DNA from: Halolacustris sp051744345 | Lineage (GTDB): Bacteria > Actinomycetota > Humimicrobiia > Humimicrobiales > Humimicrobiaceae | DNA length: 8,722 bases | Assembly (NCBI GenBank): GCA_051744345.1 | Contig: JBNJCW010000071.1 | Coordinates: forward strand, 1-8,722 | Direction of reading: 5' to 3' | Shown here: positions 4,930-8,722 of the stretch, in pieces | Numbering within the stretch: position 1 is the stretch's first letter | How the letters are laid out: each line of letters begins with the position of its first letter | Notes under the pieces: model-generated | Seen by the model: the letters and a program-made list of their open reading frames with translations, nothing else | Database searches by the model: none | What the model was told of the DNA's origin: nothing | Translations under genes and position numbers: made by a program

Positions 4930-6228
4930 ATGGAAGATAAAAAACGCTCAGCCGAGATGCAGCGGTCAATCAATGACATAGCTATATTTGATACCCATGA
5001 ACACCTTATGTATGAGTATGAAAGAAGGAGCCAGCCAATAGATTTTTTTCTTTTTTTTAAGCACTATTCCTCCACAGACCTCATTTCCTCAGGAATGGAT
5101 CCCCGGGACTGCCAGAAACTTCAGGACCCTTCAGCCAGCGTGGAAGAAAAATGGAAGCTTTTTGCCCCCCACTGGGACAATATAAAAAATACCGCCTATT
5201 CCAGGATAATAACCAGCGCCCTTGCAGACCTCTATGATACCCATGAGCTTACCCTTGACTCAGTAAAAGAGGTAACCGCCAGGATGATTGAAAACCAGAA
5301 TAAGAACCTCTACGAAGAGATAATAAGAAAAAAAGCAAATATTGAGTACATGCTAAACGACCTTGATGTTTTACAGCATCACGGCATTACCCGTACAGAG
5401 CCGGACGCGGATTACTTTCTGCCTGTGTTTAGGCCAGACCTTCTTTTTGACATAAACTCCATTGAGAAATTAAATTTCATTGAAGAAAAATACGGCCAGA
5501 ATATCTACGGCCTGAAAGATTTTACCAACCTTGTAGACAAAATATTTCAACAAAGGAAAGACAGACTTTACGGTTTAAAGATCGGGTGCGCATATTTCAG
5601 GGATATAACTTTTGAGGACGTCACTTCAGCCCAGGCAGAAAAAAGCCTGCTAAAAGTTTTAAACCTTAACCGGTTTACCTCCCACAGCGACAGTGTTTGG
5701 GCAAAAGAGGTCAAACCCTTCCAGGATTTTATGTACCATTACTGCATAAAAAAATCTATCAGCCTGGGGATACCCATACAGATACATACCGGCCTTCTGG
5801 AAAGCGACCTAAATGACATAAGGAATTCTGACCCTGCCTTTCTTACAGGTATAATAGCCAAATACAGGAGGGCAAGGTTCGATATTTTCCACAGCGGCTA
5901 CCCCTACACCGATAAGCTTATTGCCATGGTTAAGATGTATTCCAACTGCTATTTTAATATGTGCTGGATAGCTGATGTATCCATAAAGCTCTATATGGAT
6001 ATACTGGACCGTTTAATTGAGATAATCCCTGCCAACAAGATATTTGGTTTTGGGGGAGATTACATGTTTCTGGAAGGAGCCTATGCTGCTCAGAAAAATG
6101 CCCGTGCCGCCGTTGCCGGGGTACTTTTAGGTAGAGTGGCCGATAATTATTTCACCTTTGATGAAGCCGTATCTTTTGCCGCCAAAATACTTAGCACCAA
6201 CCCTAAAGGCCTTTATATCAAAAGATAA
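4930..6228 (+). CDS. Amidohydrolase-superfamily metal enzyme, distantly like uronate isomerases
   Basis: The 432-residue protein shows the ordered metal and catalytic residues of the amidohydrolase TIM barrel. These are HxH in FDTHEHL (His23 and His25), His286 in IPIQIHTGLLE, His321 in DIFHSGYP, and an Asp at the end of strand eight (Asp377 in FGFGGDYMF). Lys217 in LYGLKIGCAY lies where some members have a carbamylated bridging lysine. The long insertion after HxH (residues 30-150) and the general layout resemble amidohydrolase-2 and uronate-isomerase-like proteins, but I cannot name the substrate. It is soluble, with no signal peptide. The start has GGGAGGG directly upstream with short spacing. 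It is transcribed divergently from the membrane-protein gene and appears monocistronic. The superfamily is firm, the reaction open. Confidence 0.85.
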   Translation: MEDKKRSAEMQRSINDIAIFDTHEHLMYEYERRSQPIDFFLFFKHYSSTDLISSGMDPRDCQKLQDPSASVEEKWKLFAPHWDNIKNTAYSRIITSALADLYDTHELTLDSVKEVTARMIENQNKNLYEEIIRKKANIEYMLNDLDVLQHHGITRTEPDADYFLPVFRPDLLFDINSIEKLNFIEEKYGQNIYGLKDFTNLVDKIFQQRKDRLYGLKIGCAYFRDITFEDVTSAQAEKSLLKVLNLNRFTSHSDSVWAKEVKPFQDFMYHYCIKKSISLGIPIQIHTGLLESDLNDIRNSDPAFLTGIIAKYRRARFDIFHSGYPYTDKLIAMVKMYSNCYFNMCWIADVSIKLYMDILDRLIEIIPANKIFGFGGDYMFLEGAYAAQKNARAAVAGVLLGRVADNYFTFDEAVSFAAKILSTNPKGLYIKR

Positions 6229-6402
6229 TCTTTTCTTCTGGCGGTAAGCCCTTTCATTTATCTTCCTTCCTGCCCCCGCCAGGAGCCTGAAATCAGATAC
6301 GGGGATACGGCCGCCGGTATGTTTATCTCCTGTACCCCAAACATCCCTGGGCACCCTTCCGCAGCAGGCTCTGCCTCCTTTTTGGTTTTTGTAACTTTCC
6401 TC
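6229..6402. other. Convergent intergenic gap with a 7-bp inverted repeat
   Basis: The 174 bases lie between two converging genes. CTGGCGG (6238-6244) pairs with CCGCCAG (6276-6282) across a 31-base pyrimidine-rich loop. No T-tract closes it, so it is a poor intrinsic terminator. ATACGG occurs twice two bases apart near 6297-6310. I see no RNA gene; the open frame running through it on the minus strand is a shadow of the amidohydrolase gene. Confidence 0.35.
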
Positions 6403-7008
6403 TTACAGCAGATTGTATTTTTTAAAATGTCCCTTCAGGTCATCCACTCCCCTAAAAACAACAGCCTTGCCACCCATTTTTCTAAAGGCTTCAGCGTTTT
6501 CAGCTATATCATCAACAAATAATGCCTCGGAAGCAGGCAGGCCAGCTGTCTCTAATGCCTTTCTGTAAATTTTTTTATCCGGTTTGCAGGCCCCAACTTC
6601 ATAGGAAAGTATAGACTGGTTAAAATGCTCAAATATGCTGAACTTATTTTTCAGGTACAGAAAATGAAGCTCATCTGTATTTGAAAGGGCATAAAGCTTT
6701 GCCTTTCTTTCCAGGCTGAAGATTACCTCTTCCATCTCCTCTATTATAGAGAATATGTCTCCCCATATAGGATAAAATTGCTCATACCTTATATTAAGGC
6801 CAAGCCTGTCCCTTACCTTATTAAAATAATCCTTTGAAGAAATTTTTCCCTGTTCATAGAGGAAAAAAAGGTTATCCTCAAACACCATACTATATATTTT
6901 ATCCTCGCTGTAATCCGAATAGGCTGACAGCTTGCTGCAGGTTATGCGGTGGTCAAATTTTAATATGACGTTTCCTATATCTAATATTACAAGCTTTACC
7001 GTTTCCAT
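6403..7008 (-). CDS. HAD-superfamily phosphatase (YihX-like, HAD-IA variant 3)
   Basis: All four HAD motifs are present: motif I VILDIGNVIL with nucleophile Asp10, motif II LSNTDELH (Ser109), Lys142 in the ACKPDKKIY block, and motif IV FVDDIAEN (Asp166 and Asp167). The second acid of motif I is Gly12, as in the YihX-like GNV subgroup, which includes sugar-phosphate and nucleotide phosphatases. The helical cap spans about residues 15-95 (YEQGKISSKDYF is typical). The length of 201 residues is usual and the protein is cytoplasmic. It lies 31 bases after the purine permease gene on the same strand, so a link with purine salvage is possible but inferred. The nearest purine-rich site, AGGAGA, is 17 bases from the ATG, which is too far for normal use; an in-frame stop rules out an earlier start. 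Confidence 0.88.
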   Translation of the reverse strand: METVKLVILDIGNVILKFDHRITCSKLSAYSDYSEDKIYSMVFEDNLFFLYEQGKISSKDYFNKVRDRLGLNIRYEQFYPIWGDIFSIIEEMEEVIFSLERKAKLYALSNTDELHFLYLKNKFSIFEHFNQSILSYEVGACKPDKKIYRKALETAGLPASEALFVDDIAENAEAFRKMGGKAVVFRGVDDLKGHFKKYNLL

Positions 7009-7039
7009 TTTAAAATAGTTTATCTTCTCCTATTATTGG

Positions 7040-8407
7040 TTAACCGGCCCTCTTTATAATGCTTTCTGCTATAAATCCAGCCGCAAACAGGGCGCTTACT
7101 ACTATCATCAGGGGATGGAGCTCCCTGTGTTTTCCCCTGATAAGCTTGATAACAGTATAACTTATAAAGCCAAAACCCATGCCATAAGATATGTTATAGG
7201 TAAAAGGCATAATTGCAACAGTTAAAAATGCGGGAAGCCCAATATCAAAATCCTTAAAATTTATCCTGGTTATCATCCTCATCATAAGAAATCCCACTAT
7301 TATAAGGGCGGGAGCGGTAACTGGATACCTGTACATACCGCCGACCTCTATCCCGCCGCCTACTACCGCAATCAATGGTGCAAAAAACACAGCCAGCAAA
7401 AACAGAAATCCGGTAACCGCAGGCATGACACCACTCCTTCCCCCATCCGATACACCTGAAGCACTCTCCCTGTAAACTGAAACAGAGCCTGCTCCCAAAA
7501 AGCCGCCAATTGCAGTAGCCAGGCCGTCAATTAGAAGCACTTTCCTTAGCCCCGGAATTTTGCCGTCCTCCTCCATAAGCCCTGCATGTGATCCAACTCC
7601 TATAACTGTTCCCAGAGTATTGAAAAAATCGGTCATAAACAGGGCAAACACCATTACCAGCGAAGCTATGTTTACCATCCCTCCGGCCCACAGGGACCCA
7701 GGCAGGTCTGCCTGAAAAAAGGTTTGGAAGCTTTCGGCAGTAGGTACGGCAAATATCCTTTCGGGCAGGGGCACAACCTTGAAGGCCAGGCCAGCGGCGG
7801 CAGTGCCCAATATCCCCAAAAGTATTGACCCCTTTATCTTAAAGGCTGCCAGGGAAGCAGTCAAAACCAGGCCGAAGGCAGCCACCAATGCATATCCTGA
7901 AGTTAAATCCCCCAGCCTTAATACAGTAACCGGGTCCTTATCCACAAATCCTGCCTGCTGGACCCCTGTAAAGGCCAAAAAAAACCCGATTCCTCCGCAT
8001 AAGGCATATTTTAGATCCAGGGGAATGGCTTTCATGAGCATTTTCCTTAACCTGGTCAGGGCCAGGACAGCTGCCATAATGCCTTCAATTACTATAATCC
8101 CCATAGCCTGGCTGAAATTTAAGCCAAGCCCGTATATAAGGGTAAAAACAACTATGGTATTTACCCCCATGCCCGATGCAAGGGCGAAAGGTGTATTGGT
8201 TATAACGCCCATGGCCACACTCATAAGCCCCGCCCCCAGGCATGTCGCCATTACTACGCTCTCAAAAGATACACCCGTCTGCCCTCCCTGGGAAAGTATG
8301 GCCGGGTTAACAAATATGATATAGGACATGGTCATGAAAGTAGTGATCCCTGCTGCGATCTCTGTCTTTAGGTTTGTTTTCCTTTCCTTAAGCTTGAAAT
8401 AGCTCAA
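7040..8407 (-). CDS. AzgA-type NCS2 purine permease (guanine/hypoxanthine/adenine uptake)
   Basis: The protein is a 455-residue nucleobase:cation symporter of the AzgA/PbuG/GhxP branch of NCS2. It should have 14 membrane segments and import hypoxanthine, guanine or adenine with protons. Family marks are YIIFVNPAIL (29-38), ASGMGVNTIVVFT (77-89, with Asn83), CGGIGFFLAFTGVQ (137-150), DFFNTLGTVIGV (260-271), SHAGLMEEDGKIPG (273-286), ESASGVSDGGRSG (314-326) and FDIGLPAFLT (387-396). Glu314 is the conserved substrate-site acid. Two departures stand out: the usual FDT of segment 8 reads FNT (Asn263), and the residue before Glu314 is Arg where a hydrophobic one is usual. The TTG start (8407-8405) follows AGGGGTG with good spacing. 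No purine riboswitch is visible upstream. The HAD phosphatase follows in the same operon. Confidence 0.92.
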   Translation of the reverse strand: MSYFKLKERKTNLKTEIAAGITTFMTMSYIIFVNPAILSQGGQTGVSFESVVMATCLGAGLMSVAMGVITNTPFALASGMGVNTIVVFTLIYGLGLNFSQAMGIIVIEGIMAAVLALTRLRKMLMKAIPLDLKYALCGGIGFFLAFTGVQQAGFVDKDPVTVLRLGDLTSGYALVAAFGLVLTASLAAFKIKGSILLGILGTAAAGLAFKVVPLPERIFAVPTAESFQTFFQADLPGSLWAGGMVNIASLVMVFALFMTDFFNTLGTVIGVGSHAGLMEEDGKIPGLRKVLLIDGLATAIGGFLGAGSVSVYRESASGVSDGGRSGVMPAVTGFLFLLAVFFAPLIAVVGGGIEVGGMYRYPVTAPALIIVGFLMMRMITRINFKDFDIGLPAFLTVAIMPFTYNISYGMGFGFISYTVIKLIRGKHRELHPLMIVVSALFAAGFIAESIIKRAG

Positions 8408-8521
8408 AATATCTCACCCCTAACTATACACTTTAAATTTCACAGGAAATATAATAACATTCTACTAAATTATAATAAAAAAAATTTGTGGTTTTTTTAA
8501 GAACTATTTAATTGTAAAAAC
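8408..8521. promoter_or_regulatory. AT-rich divergent promoter region
   Basis: The 114 bases separate the permease gene from the small membrane-protein gene. On the plus strand TATAAT occurs at 8450-8455 and 8471-8476, and TTTAAT at 8507-8512 ends 9 bases before the plus-strand ATG. On the minus strand another TATAAT is read at 8474-8469. None has a good -35 box at the right distance, so the true starts cannot be decided from sequence. Confidence 0.4.
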
Positions 8522-8722
8522 ATGGAAGCATTAAAAGATTTTTTTTCTGAAGAAAACATCAAGGAACTATTTGATAATTTTTACCAGTGGCTGGAATCAC
8601 TGCTTAATGACTGGTTTGGCAGAATTGAATATGAACCCATGAAAGATTTGCTGACCAACCCCTTATTCTGGCTAATAATTATAGTATTGCTATTTTTTGG
8701 GTTTGTCTTCAGGAGAAGATAA
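8522..8722 (+). CDS. Small C-tail-anchored membrane protein, 66 residues
   Basis: I do not recognise this protein. Residues 1-45 are polar to amphipathic, with acidic and aromatic residues (FSEENIKELFDNFYQWLESL), and probably form two amphipathic helices. Residues 48-63 are one strongly hydrophobic segment (FWLIIIVLLFFGFVF), followed by a basic FRRR tail. The topology is most likely a single-pass inner-membrane protein with a positive C-terminus. The stop codon TAA is the last three bases of the window, so the gene is complete. No Shine-Dalgarno site precedes the ATG; TTTAAT ends nine bases upstream, which would suit a leaderless or nearly leaderless message. It diverges from the permease gene. 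The small size lowers confidence, but the clean membrane segment and tail support a real gene. Confidence 0.65.
   Translation: MEALKDFFSEENIKELFDNFYQWLESLLNDWFGRIEYEPMKDLLTNPLFWLIIIVLLFFGFVFRRR

Noticed and set aside
6127..6354. 75-codon minus-strand frame over the amidohydrolase 3' end and the convergent gap
   Set aside because: More than half lies antisense to conserved C-terminal amidohydrolase sequence and the translation shows no family pattern.
6229..6402. SRP RNA, tmRNA or other structured RNA in the GC-richer convergent gap
   Set aside because: I looked for the SRP GGAAG-type apical loop and other signatures on both strands and found only a single 7-bp pairing with a long loop.
7779..8324. 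181-codon open frame on the plus strand
   Set aside because: It lies opposite the permease gene and reads as low-complexity Pro/Lys/Ala sequence with no ribosome site; it is a shadow of the membrane protein coding strand.
8408..8521. Possible purine riboswitch upstream of the permease gene
   Set aside because: On the minus strand there is no three-way junction and none of the conserved loop bases of the purine riboswitch; the region is plain AT-rich DNA.
1..8722. CRISPR array, prophage or multi-gene defence island
   Set aside because: There is no spaced repeat series, no phage structural gene and no recognised defence effector; the only mobile-element gene is the partial IS607-type recombinase.

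Overview
The window is bacterial: compact genes, Shine-Dalgarno sites before most starts, several TTG starts, and bacterial families such as bactofilin, DUF2007, AzgA-type NCS2 permease and an IS607-type recombinase. Coding DNA is of middling GC with many AGG/AGA arginine and ATA isoleucine codons, while intergenic DNA is very AT-rich. No gene here fixes the taxon. An anaerobic or uncultured lineage is only an impression.

Region 1 (1-856) is accessory DNA. The left edge carries the first 119 residues of an IS607-family serine recombinase on the minus strand, cut by the window edge. Directly upstream lies what looks like a small gene broken by two frameshifts, then a 12-bp tandem repeat and an AT-rich stretch with several dyads and no convincing gene.

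Region 2 (857-2730) has a three-repeat TPR protein (+), then a minus-strand pair made of a bactofilin and an unrecognised 226-residue protein, then a DUF2007 protein (+). The TPR gene and the unknown gene meet tail to tail and share 4 bases at their stops.

Region 3 (2764-4778) is a minus-strand cluster: a small three-helix membrane protein, an AAC(3)-type N-acetyltransferase and a RlaP/YcgL-type nucleotidyltransferase. The last two are separated by one base and are surely co-translated. A perfect 16-bp palindrome lies just upstream of the acetyltransferase.

Region 4 (4779-6228) is a divergent promoter region, in which an inverted repeat contains a TATAAT box facing each way, followed by a metal-dependent amidohydrolase-superfamily enzyme (+).

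Region 5 (6403-8722) has a minus-strand pair of purine permease and HAD phosphatase, with a short tail-anchored membrane protein diverging from it and ending exactly at the window edge.

I see no CRISPR array, tRNA, rRNA, prophage or clear multi-gene defence system. The most unusual items are the broken gene before the transposase, the acetyltransferase-nucleotidyltransferase pair, the unknown bactofilin partner, the permease with altered substrate-site residues, and the dyads at 4284-4299 and 4819-4885.
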